From Allomyces macrogynus ATCC 38327 (lineage: Eukaryota > Blastocladiomycota > Blastocladiomycetes > Blastocladiales > Blastocladiaceae), in NCBI GenBank assembly GCA_000151295.1, contig GG745345.1, positions 187,242 through 251,241 of the forward strand: a stretch of DNA of 64,000 bases. The letters are read 5' to 3'. The notes under the pieces are model-generated. The model had not been told where the DNA came from and did no database searches. It saw nothing but the letters and a program-made list of their open reading frames with translations. The number at the start of each line of letters is the position of its first letter. Position 1 is the stretch's first letter. Positions 22,144-33,400 of the stretch are shown piece by piece. The position numbers and the translations under genes were made by a program.

Positions 22144-22542
22144 GGAATCGACGGCATGCGCCGAGCCACCAAGGTTTAGCTTGGCATGATATCGAGAGAG
22201 AGGGGAGAAGCGGGCAAAGCGTGGACGGGTCTGTGTTTGAAGGCGTGGAATCGGAGCTTTGACCGGTCGCCCACTACCTGGTGCCGCTCTGCACGCGTTT
22301 GTTCCCTTTCCTCAAATGCGGCATGGCTGCCAGGCAAGGGAGGGCAAGAAGTATTCGGAGGAAGATGAAGAAGGGCTCAATTCATATTCCATCCCACTCG
22401 CGAGCGCCACGCAAATTTGGGCGTTGGGCATGACGCCGAGAGAGCGGATAGACAAATCACAGTTGACCAGGGGGGCGAGAACTGGGCACGTACCATTGAA
22501 GAGAGCAGGATCGTCAAACAGAAATTGCATTTCTACAATCAT
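22144..22542. other. intergenic, nothing seen
   Basis: About 400 bp between the start of the decayed GRDP-like gene and the 3' end of the cyclophilin gene. No recognisable feature. Confidence 0.5.
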
Positions 22543-23357
22543 TTACTCTTGCCTTACGTCGTGAAGACCGTCCTGGTCCGCAACGACGACGCGCGCCGTC
22601 AAGATCTTGACATCGACACGAGGTGCGTCTGCCTTGTCGGTCTCGACGGCGCCCATGCGTTTAACGACCGCCATCCCCGCAGCGGCACGGCCGAAAATGG
22701 TATGTTTGCCTACTCGCTCGTCGTGATTAGTGACGGGCGGGCCGGCGCCTCGGATATTGCCAATCAAGAACGGAAATCATACCATCGAGCCATCGAGTCG
22801 GCGCGAGCGTAATGAAAAACTGGCTGCCGTTCTGGAAACAAAACAATGCAGTCGTCAGCAACCGACTTGGCGCTTGACCACGAGAGAGTGTGGGCGAAAG
22901 GTACCGTGTTGGGGCCCGCGTTCGCCATGGACAAGATGCCGGCGCCCGTGTGCTTGAGGTCAGGGTGAATCTCGTCCTCAAACTTGCCACCATAAATGCT
23001 GCTGCCGCCACGACCCGTGCCGGTCGGGTCTCCTCCTTGGATCATAAAGTTCGGGATGACTCGGTGGAACTGCAGAACAGCAAACCGAGCGGTCATGGTC
23101 AGGACACGTCCGAAACTTTCAGAGGAGCAGCGACAGCGATCATAAGGCACCTTAATGCCATCGTAGTACCCGCGACGCGCGAGCTCGTAAAAATTGCGGC
23201 ATGTCCTCGGAGCATGGTCCCAATAGAGCTCGAGCGTGATGGGGCCCTGGTCATGGCAAGGACACAGTGGTTGGGATCAATCGTGGCCACGACGTGAACA
23301 GTGTCGTGGCAATACCATGGTCGTTTCCAACACGACGTTTCCGAGTTCCGTGGACAT
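22543..23357 (-). CDS. PPIL1-type cyclophilin, peptidyl-prolyl cis-trans isomerase
   Basis: Single-domain cyclophilin of the PPIL1 group, which associates with the spliceosome through SKIP/Prp45 in animals and fission yeast. Five exons on the minus strand: 23357-23316, 23246-23151, 23069-22905, 22831-22783, 22709-22543; 172 aa versus 166 aa for human PPIL1. It starts [20 protein letters not shown] and contains [79 protein letters not shown] and [19 protein letters not shown]. Active-site Arg, Phe, Gln and Trp positions appear intact. All four introns (69-81 nt) have consistent phases. Near the C terminus [11 protein letters not shown] replaces the usual RPVDDVKI, possibly a local variation. 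It is divergent from the ACT-domain gene. Confidence 0.94.
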
Positions 23358-23873
23358 GGCCGCATCGGCCATATCGAGCGACGCCATTCCGGATTGATGG
23401 GACTGCTCTTGCTGGACTTTCGTGCGCGCAGTTAGACGTGTCGCAGCTGCTGGATAGCTGTCGCGGATGGGTTTGCGCTAGATGAAGCAGCACCAAGAGG
23501 TGATGAAGAGCAAATTTGTCCCACGTCAATGTCGCCTGACCCTCGTTGTTCATGACCATTTCTCGGTGTAATTCCTTGCTTTGCAACCATTCTTTGGGAT
23601 TCTTGGCCAGTTCTCACCGTCTTCAACAAGTTCCGAATGCTTCCAAGCCTTTCTGGCCAGTCATAGCCCACCGTCGTTGGAGTTCAGCCCGCCTGGACCA
23701 ATTCGGCTCCTGTCAGCGCGGGCCATTGACCACCACCAGATCTATAAAATGTTGCCCACCCTCGCATCTTCAACACTCCTTGCGTCGGACTGGCCGCATT
23801 CTTGTTGCTTTCGCCATCCAAAGCTTCTCCACCCGCACGCGCGCCGTTACCGTCTCTCCAAACCTTTCCAGTC
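23358..23873. other. bidirectional promoter region between cyclophilin and ACT-domain genes
   Basis: About 516 bp between divergent start codons. A TATA-like element lies on the ACT-gene side; no other feature recognised. Confidence 0.5.
23743..23748 (+). promoter_or_regulatory. TATA-like box upstream of ACT-domain gene
   Basis: TATAAA about 130 bp upstream of the ATG at 23874, a plausible distance for a core promoter with a short leader. Position and motif only. Confidence 0.4.
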
Positions 23874-24317
23874 ATGGCCGCTCCGCAAGCTACGACCACG
23901 CTCCACCTGACGTTCCGTGCGCTCTCCGAGACATTTGCCATCCACCGGCTCCCGCCAACGACCCCGGTCCCGCGCGCGGTTGTCGACCTCCCGTGGTTTA
24001 CCGTGTCCCGCACTCACGAGGAGCTCTCGCTGCTTGTGCCCATGTCGTACCAGCTCCAAGTCGATGCGGGTATTGACCACCGCATCGAAACGCCGTACCG
24101 CGCATTTCAGATTGTTGAAAAGCTCGATTTTTCGCTCGTTGGGATTCTCGCCGACGTGGCCACCATCTTGAAGGCCGCTGGGATTCCGATTTTTGTCATC
24201 AGCACCTTTGACACGGACTATGTGCTCGTGCGCGCGGACCGAGCCGATGCGGCACGCACGCACTTGGCTGCAGCAGGGAACATTGTTGTCGATGAGCAAG
24301 TTGGCGCAAAGGAATGA
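23874..24317 (+). CDS. small ACT-domain protein (amino-acid-sensing type)
   Basis: Single-exon 147-aa protein. The C-terminal half, RAFQIVEKLDFSLVGILADV followed by ATILKAAGIPIFVISTFDTD and YVLVRADRADAARTHL, has the beta-alpha-beta pattern and sequence of ACT domains of the CASTOR/aspartokinase-like group found in small fungal and bacterial proteins. The N-terminal half (LHLTFRALSETFAIHRLPP, PWFTVSRTHEELSLLVP) matches the partner domain usual in these proteins. A regulatory ligand-binding role, probably for an amino acid, is inferred from the fold; no enzyme domain is attached. The start is the first ATG of the coherent frame. Confidence 0.78.
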   Translation: MAAPQATTTLHLTFRALSETFAIHRLPPTTPVPRAVVDLPWFTVSRTHEELSLLVPMSYQLQVDAGIDHRIETPYRAFQIVEKLDFSLVGILADVATILKAAGIPIFVISTFDTDYVLVRADRADAARTHLAAAGNIVVDEQVGAKE

Positions 24318-24586
24318 GCGATTCTTGGAAGAGATGACCACACTGCATTTGATTTGATCCTCATCCAGGCTGATAAATGTGGCCGTTTGCCTCGACCAGG
24401 TAAACAGTGTGAGAACCTTACGCTGGCGTGATTGGTAAGCCGTGGTTTTCGAGAGTATTTTCCAAATGCATGACGGCCACCACGTTATGAGCTTAAATCA
24501 AGTTCAGATCCCTCACTTTGGGTCCAAGGTCATGTCAGCGCCAGCTTGAAGCAGCATTCATTCAACCTCCCGCCAACTTTTCCGTC

Positions 24587-26470
24587 ATGACAAGCCCCGA
24601 CAGTTCCTGCAGTGGAAGTATCAAGGAACCGCATGTCAACGACAGCGGGGAAGGCCAAGCTGCAATGAAGTCGCATTTCTCGAGTATCTTGCACCCGATC
24701 CCTACACCAAGTTGCATTTCTTTACCAACCGCAAGAACGATACAGACGTGATCGACGTGAGTGGCACGCGCGGTCTCTTCCAGCTCGCGTATGCGTCGTT
24801 TGTTTTATTATGCGCCTGCGATGCGCCGGGCCATCCAGACTGCACCCATTGGCTTTGCGGAGCTGTCGTCTCGGTCGAAAGCTGTTTACACCATGGAGTC
24901 CTCCACGTCCGACCCGGCTACATCGCTGCTGGGGCGACTCGGCATTTTCCGTGACACGCTGTGCAGTCTGGCCCTGTTCTGCGTGTGTACTTGATTACAG
25001 GGGCACTCGGGACTCGCAATTTGGCCGTGCATGACCGCTTCCAAGCAGGTCGGTGCGGTCACCATGACCTCATATACGTTGTTTGCCAGACGCTGCCCGC
25101 CCCTGTCCACCAGAGTGGTCGTGTGGGCGCGCCGACCTGCCCCTGCCGCCCCGTGCTGACACGCTCGTCTTCTCGTCGACTCCATTGGGTCAGAACCTCC
25201 CACACGGTTTTGCTGATCCGCACGTTGCGTTTTCTCCCGTCTTGACCCGTCTGCACCTGTCCATCAAACCCGGCGATACGGATGGCATGGGTCTCTCTCG
25301 CAAGCTCCCTCCAGTCGTGCGCGTCTCTTGCCGTTCTTGTCTTCCATTGTGACAAGTGGCGGTCGGGAACCACCTTTGAAAACGAACTGGGCGATTACCT
25401 CCAGTACCTGCCATGCAAGCTCGCAACGCTGTCTATCAAAGTGGACGTGCAGACCCAGATACATTGACAGTTACGTGCCGGTATTGCGTTACTGTTATCC
25501 CTGTCGCTGCTCTCCTTGACGTCGCGTTATGCAGTCAATTATTCGTGGCTTACGACCCTCGTTGACTCATTCTTAGACGCGCTGATTAACAACCTGGCGA
25601 TCCGCATGCGCAATCTCGTCGCGGACGGAGTCAAATGGGGCTCAGTCGCGCGCCAGGACCAGTTTGCTCAATTTGTCGCACGGCATGCGCCCGCGTCGCT
25701 CGACTTGAAGTTCCAGTGTTGCTCGCACGCCATCGAACTTGCCTTTAGCGACATGATTGACGCCGGTACCAGTACCAGTACCGCAGTTCGCGGGCTCGAT
25801 TTGACCGGAACGAACGTGATGTTTGACAAGCAGCCGGACCTGCGGCAGTTTCCAAACCTCGTCACGCTGCGAGCAGGATTCACGAGTATCAGCCTGCATC
25901 CTCTCGCGCAGCAGGTGCTCCCGCACCTCCCCCACCTCGAGAACCTGTCTCTCAAGGGCGCCAATATAGATGACAGTCTTATGCGCGCGCTTGCGCCGGC
26001 AATGGTCACGGTACCCGCACTCCGCACACTTGATTTGTCGCTGACGGTCATAACCGATATGGCGCTCGCCGTGTTTGCAACCGCCGCTGCCGAGGCTCTG
26101 CAAGCCGCGACGGTAACTCATGCGCAACGTGCAAGGCCCAACATCCTTTGCAGCGGTTATTGCGGCTCTGCCCCGGTCGGTGTAGTTTCTGGACGTGGTC
26201 GCGACGCCAGTGAGCGACGACGAGATTGAGTGGCTCGTTCAGGCCCCGCTTGATCAGTGTCGTGTCGTCCGGTGGGCAGCGGATGCCCGAACCCTCTTCA
26301 AGGAGTGCCGCATTGAATTGGACAAGCAGAGCCCTCGCGGGTTGCGGATCGCGTCCAAGTTTGTGAAATTGAAGAGGGAGACAGAGGAAAGGGTGGAGAG
26401 TGCTCAACATGTATTTGATGATTCGCCTTGCTTTTTGGCAAGACATAAGTCATATCCTGCAATATCATAA
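24587..26470 (+). pseudogene. LRR-like gene, tandem copy A (frame-broken)
   Basis: Fragments in several frames line up in order with copy B (26986-28760). The N-terminal block reads FTNRKNDTDVIDVSGTRGLF. A middle block has PLGQNLPHGFADPHVAFSPV then LTRLHLSI, and SLQSCASLAVLVFHCDKW. The best frame is 25516-26229, with APASLDLKF, RGLDLTGTNV, FPNLVTLRAG, LPHLENLSLKGANIDDSLM and ALRTLDLSLTVITD, i.e. irregular leucine-rich repeats of the kind seen in F-box/LRR proteins. A last block, VSDDEIEWLVQAPLDQC, ends near 26470. The frames are not joined by convincing introns throughout, so the copy is probably non-functional, although a multi-exon gene plus sequencing errors is possible. Confidence 0.5.
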
Positions 26471-26985
26471 TTGCCCGCGCGGAAGCTCAGCTCAGGAGCC
26501 TTGCAGCATGTTATCGACACGGACAGAAAACACATGGAGAATGTCGTCGCGAGCGTAAATGATTAAACGCGAGGCCAAGAAACAGGATAGCTGCCCGTGC
26601 TGCATGGCGGCGACCCAGATCACAGCACCAACGCACGAGCACATGAAGTGGAGGCCGCACAGCAAGCGGGAATATAAATTCGGTCATGTTTGGCGTGCAT
26701 TTCACTGTGTTCGCTATTGTGATTGAACGTGATACCTCGAGGATGGAGCATTGTGATCCGTCTTTCCTGACACGTCCACTGTTCCACACCGAACAAGTCG
26801 GCGCATGGCTATCTGAAGTGGCTTGGGCAACGCGTCAAGGACTGTACCTCCATTGATGGCGCGCGCCCATGTCCCCGCGACCGGTTCTTCTCTCAGTGAC
26901 TAGTAAATATCAGCAACGACAGGTGCCGCATTGGAAGCACCAAGCATTCGCAAGCAAACGCCAGCAAGCAAGTCTGCCAGTTGCC

Positions 26986-28760
26986 ATGACCTCGCATTTC
27001 GAAAGACTTCCTACCGTCGCTCTGAGCCATTTTCTCGAGGATCTTGCGCCCCGCCCATACGACAAGCCGCCGTTCTTTACCAACCGCAAGAACGATACGA
27101 ACGTAGTCGACGTGGATGGCACGCTCGTTCTTTTCCAGCTCGCTTATGCGTCGCCCATGTTTTTTGCTCCTGCGATGAGCTGGGCCATCCGCACCGCGCC
27201 GCTTGGATTTGTGCAAATGCGGTCGCCGACGCTGTCCACACGATGGATACCCCCGGCATACGACCTTGCTGGTTTTTTGGTGGGCCCGCTTGGCTCGCAG
27301 GCTTCCCACTTCCCAGCAGATTGACCTAGTCACTGGGTGTGTGCGCTTGGTCACAGACGCGACTTGGACTTTTGACCAGGCTCTGTTTGACCGCGTCTTG
27401 CGCGATCTTGGCCAAAGTCACTTCAAGCAAGCTTGTGTTGTCTGCTAGACTTTGCTGATCCTTATCCACCAGATTCGCGCTTGCCACTTGCAGGATAGCT
27501 TGCCCCTGTCGCTGACCCACACTGAAGCCCTTGTTGTCTCGACGGCTCCATTGGGCCAACGCCGCATCACCAATGAGGTCACTTTTCCGCATTTTGCCAT
27601 TTCGCCTGTCTTGACGTAGCTGCATTTGCGCATCCAGCCCAGCACTCAGAATGGAGCGGATCTCGCCCAGAAGCTCCAGTCGTGCATAACTCTGACGGTT
27701 CTTGTACTCCAGTACAATGAGTACTGGGTGTGAGGCATCCTGGAGCATGAACTGGGCATTTTCCTCCAGCACCTGCTGCCCAAGCTCACCACGCCAGCAG
27801 TGGACGTTGAAATGCTTCCCTGACCCGGTACAGAGGTGCAGCCAGTTGAGGACCAGGGTAACTTTGGCAATTTGCCTGGTATTGTCTTGCCATCCTCCCT
27901 ATTGTCGCTCGTCTTGACGCGCCGTGTCGAGACCCACAGTCCGCTCCATGGCTCTTTTTGATTGAGCGCTGGATGCGCTGATTAGCAATCCGGCGATCCG
28001 CCTGCACAGACTTGTTGCAGATGGGGTGGACTGGAGTTTGCTCTTGCGTTGTGACCTACCTTGCTCATCAATTCATTGGGCAGCATCCACCTGCATCACT
28101 CGACTTGACGTTCTGGGGCAGCTCGCAAGAAATGGATCGTGTCTTTGATAAGTTGATCAAGCAGAGCACCAGTGTTGCGATCTGTGCGCTCGATCTGACC
28201 CGTATGAACGTTCGCTTGGGCAAGGACCTTGACTTCCACCAGCTGCCGAATCTGGTCACGTTGTGGCCTGGGCCCATGCCGTTGGTCCAACTGCACCATC
28301 TCATGTGGCAGGTGCTCCCGCACCTCCACCAAATCAAGAACCTGGCGATCAAGCGGGCTCATTTCACCGACAGTCTCATGCACGCCACCAGTGCTGGTCG
28401 CCACGAGCCCAATTTCGTGAACATGACCATGACAGAGACTGCGTTCACACTGTTTACGACCAGCGCGTTGCCGCAACTCTGCTAGCTCTGCCGGCTTGTC
28501 TTACGTGGCATGAGCAGCCTGATGCCAATTGCTGTGGTGACTGCAGCTCTGCCTTGGTCGGTGCAGTTTCTGGATCTGGTCAGCCGCGCTCCAGTGAGCG
28601 ACCATGAGTTCAATGGGCTCATACAGGCCTCGTGTATCGTGTGATTGTGATTCGGATGAGGTTGGATACCCAGTGAGATTGTTCTTCCAGGAGTACTGCA
28701 TCGAGCTGGACAATACTAGTCCTTTCAATCATTCGATACCACGGGCGCCCGTCGATCCAA
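26986..28760 (+). pseudogene. LRR-like gene, tandem copy B (stops and frame breaks)
   Basis: Starts MTSHFERLPTVALSHFLEDL, an F-box-like opening, followed by FFTNRKNDTNVVDVDGT. Further blocks parallel copy A: THTEALVVSTAPLGQRR, FAISPVLT followed by a TAG (27617-27619) where copy A has Arg, KLQSCITLTVLVLQYNEYWV then a stop, and 28012-28485 with PASLDLTFWG, ALDLTRMNV, LPNLVTLWPG, LPHLHQIKNLAIKRA and HFTDSLM. The tail VSDHEFNGLIQAS is followed by a stop. Several stops in conserved positions argue for a pseudogene. Copies A and B are head to tail about 2.4 kb apart, showing tandem duplication. Confidence 0.6.
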
Positions 28761-28875
28761 ATTTACACAGCTTTATCCTTCGGGCGGTTATAGTAACCCA
28801 TCATGGCGCCGTGCACAACCAACTCGCCGGGACCCATCATGCCGCCCATGTTGAATGGAATCCGCTGCAGCGTCA

Positions 28876-29550
28876 TCAATGGTTATGAATGTGTAGCACG
28901 TACGAAGTGAGACTCAGGAGAACCGTGTCGTCGAGTTGTACCTGTGCGTTGGCCAATGGCAGCGTGACTTGCCCAGGAGCAATCACGTCGCGCACATGCT
29001 GAACATCACCCTTGTCGATGCTCGCCAGCAGTTCGGCCTTGGTCGTGTGTGCGTTGAGCAGGATCACACGCAGCTCCTTCGGCAGCTTGGCTTGGTGAAC
29101 GGCCTTTGGAATCGCAAAAGAAGGGCATGTATGATCAATCAGACCGTGTCAATTAGCCATTAACGTGTGTGGATTGGTGGTAAACCGGACTTTGCGCACG
29201 ACATGGTACAGCGACAAGTGGACAATGAACGCGTGCGGCTGTGTCTCCGCAATCGAGCGCACACCGTCGTGCACCGTCATCTGCGAGGCCATGGGCACGA
29301 TAACGAGGCCTGTGATGCGCACGCAGAGCATGGAATGTGAGAAAGCCGGAATACAAGCCTTGACCCTTGCAGCGGAGCGAGCCCGAGCGCATCATGCAGC
29401 AGCTCGCCGTACATCAAGCAGTGGCGATCTGGGTCCGTGGCATGTGCAAGAACACGGTGTCTGTGTGCAAGAACACGGTGTCTGGGTCGTGAGCGCGCAG
29501 CCGTGCAAACAAGAGTCGGCCAAGCGTCGTCGCTGGCGGGGCCGTCATGG
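28876..29550 (-). CDS. unrecognised minus-strand coding region, probably multi-exon
   Basis: Protein-like frames on the minus strand: TTLGRLLFARLRAHDPDTVF near 29550-29440, then CLMYGELLHDALGLAPLQGS, then MASQMTVHDGVRSIAE with HAFIVHLSLYHVVRKVRF (29300-29180), and finally VILLNAHTTKAELLASIDKG then DVQHVRDVIAPGQVTLPLA, ending with a stop at 28876. Frames change between the blocks, consistent with short introns, but I could not fix the splice sites. No family recognised. The first block contains the 21-bp direct repeat that duplicates seven residues in frame. Confidence 0.35.
29443..29484. repeat. 21-bp perfect tandem duplication
   Basis: Two adjacent identical 21-bp units (29443-29463 and 29464-29484). 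On the minus strand they duplicate TDTVFLH in frame, so the reading frame is kept. Confidence 0.9.
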
Positions 29551-29721
29551 CGTTACCAGGGACCCGGGAGCGAATCAGGCAGCGCTCAAGGCCCGTGCTT
29601 GTCGTCGTCGTCGTCGCCGTCGTTGTCGTCGTCGTGTCGAGTTGGGTCATGGTGGTGCCGATGCGATTGCCTGTAGCGCCCGTCTTGCTGCTGCTGGCTG
29701 GCTGTCGAGACCCACTACTAT

Positions 29722-30162
29722 CTATGAACCTCCTCTGGACGATCCTGGCGGAACTTCCCTGGTTGGAATGGTAATGTAGAAAACAATTTCGAGCTCGAGG
29801 GCGTGGGCCTGGTTGCGCGAGCAGGCTTTCGCGCGGGCGCCAAGGGCTCCAAGACGTGTCGTCTTCGTTTCGGAGGTGGTGTCGCCACCCGTCGCCGGGA
29901 CCACGGCATTCAACGCGGAAATTGGCAAATTGTAGAGGCCTGGCAGGTCTTTTGCCAGAAGGATGATCTTCACAAGTATGATCCGGAGTCTGTAAGTGAT
30001 TTGGGCGAATCCTTGACACCGACTTGAAAGGTACTCGACGGCTTGAAAGAGTGGAATGATAGGCGCGTTTGGTAACGTGCCCAAGAATGTCGGGCCGCGA
30101 TGCCAAGAAGCGTAAATCACAAATCCAATCATGTGCGCCGATGGAGCCAGGTTCACACGCAC
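29722..30162 (-). CDS. unrecognised minus-strand ORF, 146 aa
   Basis: Open frame with protein-like composition: NLAPSAHMIGFVIYASWHRG, TFLGTLPNAPIIPLFQAVEY and KIILLAKDLPGLYNLPISAL, partly hydrophobic, then a basic C-terminal part. It could be an upstream exon of the minus-strand region at 28876-29550. No family recognised. The start is uncertain because the frame is open to 30162. Confidence 0.3.
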   Translation of the reverse strand: MRVNLAPSAHMIGFVIYASWHRGPTFLGTLPNAPIIPLFQAVEYLSSRCQGFAQITYRLRIILVKIILLAKDLPGLYNLPISALNAVVPATGGDTTSETKTTRLGALGARAKACSRNQAHALELEIVFYITIPTREVPPGSSRGGS

Positions 30163-30401
30163 ACGCGGTCCACTTCACCTCTTCTCGGCTCTTCTCGTCC
30201 TGGTCGGAGAGGGTAAGATAATGAGAAGAGGTCAGCGGGATCAAAACCGTGAATTGAAACCAGCACACAACAAGACTCTCGCAACAAAATCACAGCGTCC
30301 CATCCACCTACCGGCCGTCCACCCGCCTCCCCACCCATGCTGACTATTAACCGGCCTACGCGCCGTCCTGGTGTCAACACCAGCGACATCGGCACCGCGC
30401 A

Positions 30402-33400
30402 TCACTTGCCCGCCGCAAGACACGCCAGGCATTTGCGCCCGGACGTCGGCTTGGCATGCGACGGCACCGCCGCACTCGTCGATGCCGACACTGCTGCAGA
30501 CTCATCCATTTCCATGGCCTCATCGCCCGACCCGTGCTCCTCGTGCCCGTCCATCGCCCGGTCAATTGCCGGCCCCTCATTCGGCGTAATCGGGACGGGC
30601 GACACTGCGCGCGGCATCGGCGGGGACGGCGCACGCGGCTCGGCACTTTCCTCCCCGGGCACCCCGAGCAACAGCGGCGGGAGCGTGCTGACGTCCGGCA
30701 CATGCACGTCGTCGTCGTCCTCGACCTCCTCGTACTCGTCCATATCCTCGTCGTCGTTCACAGGCTTGTCGACATCCATCGCGTCCGCCGCCGCCGCACT
30801 CGTCGCGGCCGTCGAGTCCTCGGCGGCATGCGTCGCCGCCGTATCCTTGCGCGCCGCCGCCGCTTCGTGCGGGTGCAACACCGACCAGACCGAATCCTGC
30901 ACGTCAAACCACCACATGGATGTGCGCCCGGAACACACGGCACAGACCTGCACCGACTCGTCGCCACGCGCCGCGGCCGCGCCGAGCTTGAGCTTGATCT
31001 TCAAACCGCCCGTCGTATCCGCCGACGCGGCTAGGACCACGGGCGTCGCCTGCGCCACCTCCTCATTCACCGCCGCCGCCGCGGCCGCAGCATTCGCCGA
31101 GGCCCCAATCGTGATGGGCCCACCCCCACTCCCCGACCCGGCAATCAAATCCAAAATCGTCTTGGGCCCTTCGGCAGCCGCGCGTCCAGCGCCACGCGTA
31201 CTCGCGGCGACGCCCGATGCGGGTTTCGCGGTCGCCGCGGTCGTCGGCGGCGCGAGGGCGTTCATGGCCGCGAGCAACGGCGGTGTGCGCTTCCGCAGTT
31301 TCGGGATCTTGGCCGAAGTTGCGTAGGCCAGCACCTGTTGCACGATCTCGTGCGTGATGAAATGCACGGTCTCGCCCGTGACCATCTTCAAGTCGGTGAG
31401 CGGCGGGAGAGACGCCATGTCGACAGGCATCGCGGCGGCAGCGGCAGCGGCAGCAGCAGCAGCCGACGCGGCCGCGGCGCCCGTCAGGGCCTTGGAAGTG
31501 CGCCCGCGGCGCTTGCCGGCCGCCGGCGTGCCGCTGCCACCAGGTACGGTCGTCACGTTCTTGTACGCGTCGGGCAATGCGAGTTGCGCGTCCGGGACAA
31601 CGTGGTGCCGGCACCAAATCGCCGGCTGCGGAGCGGCTTTCCCCGACTTGCGCCCGGTGCGTTCGTTCATTTCAACGAGCCCGAAAAACTGCGCCGTCCG
31701 GTGCGCACACGCGACATGGAACTGCGCGGGGCACGCCTGCTGCGCGCACGCGACGACGGCCCCACCGGGCGTGCGGCACAGCGAGCACGTCGCGTCCCAC
31801 CGCGCTTTCGGGATCTCGTCGAGCCCCGTGACGCGATCGAGCGACTCGCCCGCGGTAAACTTGATTTCGGGCGTCCACAGCGCACACGCGAAATGCACCC
31901 AGTGGTGCTTGGCCGTGCGGCGCATGAGTGTCGGTGGAGTCCGTGGGTGCGAGCTCGGACAGAGCAGGCACGTGTCGACGAGCGCGGTCGTGGGCTGCCG
32001 CCGGTTCTGGCACGGGCCGCACCGCCACCGCGCGCCGGCCGCGGCGAGGTCGGCCTCTGAGAGCCGCGCGCAGGTCGCGTGCACGGCGAGGCCGCAGTCG
32101 GCACAGTGTAGGAGATTGTCGCCTTCAGTACACAGCGCACAGGCGGTAGCGAGCGGAGGTGGGGTCCACGCGGGCGGCGTCGCGCGCCGCGACGAAGACG
32201 CGTTCGACGCTGCGGTCATGACCGCGGGCGGTGGGGACGGATCGCGCGACAAGGTTGACGCGGTCGCGACCGTGCTCGACGTGCGGCCGCGTCGGCGCTT
32301 GGGTGGCGGTGCCGGTGGCTCTTCGCTGTCCACGTCCATGGCCTCGTCGTTGCCGCGCTTGGTGGGCGGTGCCGGCACCGGGGCGGGCGACGGTGACGAG
32401 GAGAGCGGTGACGAGGTGACGGGCAGCGTGGGCGCGGCCTTGACGGGCCGTGCCGCGCGGCGCTTCGGCAACGTCGCACTGCCACGCACATCGGCGGGCG
32501 GGAACCCGCCGTACCGCAGCCAGTACTGGCCGCACGGCTCGCACAAGACATGTGCCGATGCGGGTGTCGGAATCCCATGCGCGGACTCGTGCCCGGTCAC
32601 GGTCTTGTCCTCTTTCCGGTCAGCCGCCGACAGACTCAGCGTGGTCTGCAAGTACCGCGGGGCCTTGACTTTACACAGCGAGCACTTGGTCGCCTGGCAC
32701 GTCTCGGCCTCGGACTCGGACGACAGCGACGACTCGTCGTCGTCGCGCACACGGCCCGTGGTCGCGGCCGTCGGAATCGCCGTGGTGGACAAGGCCGCGG
32801 CGGGACTCGACTTGGCCGCCGACTCGAGGTAGGCGTGGTCAATGATATCATGCTCGGCCAGGAACACGCGCAGCGCCTGCTGAATCGCGGGCGTCTGCTT
32901 GTTGCGGTAGAGGTAGAGCACGATCGCGGCCATGGGTTTCGTCGGGATCGTGGCGGCAATCGCGTGCAGGTCGAACCCGTGCGCCTCGACGCCCGCGACA
33001 AACTGGGCCTGCTCGTTCTCGGTCCAATCGGCGTCACCACGCGCACACAGCGCAGTGGGCGGATCCCCACTATCGAGTCCGCGCGCCGCGGCAATCTCGG
33101 TGTGCAGCGCCGACGGGTAAGTCCCACCCAAGATATCGGCGGTCGTCAACTGCGTCATGACAGCGAGCGCCTTGGCGGCGTCGTACTGCGCATGGTGCAG
33201 CTCAAACATGGCGCGGTCGAGCGTCGCCGTCGGGTGATCGTTGCACGCCGCGACCTGGACGCGCACTTGCGCATCGTACGCAGCCACCGCCTCCTCCATC
33301 CCGTCAGGCATCTGCCACTGCAACCCGGTCTCGTCGCCTCGGTCGGGCAACGAGACAAAGTATTCGGCGAGCGTCGTGCCCGGCGCGACGCCCATGTGCC

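Noticed and set aside
31354..32832. 492-aa plus-strand ORF opposite the Snt2-like gene
   Set aside because: Antisense shadow of a strongly conserved coding exon; Ser/Ala/Arg-rich with no domain.
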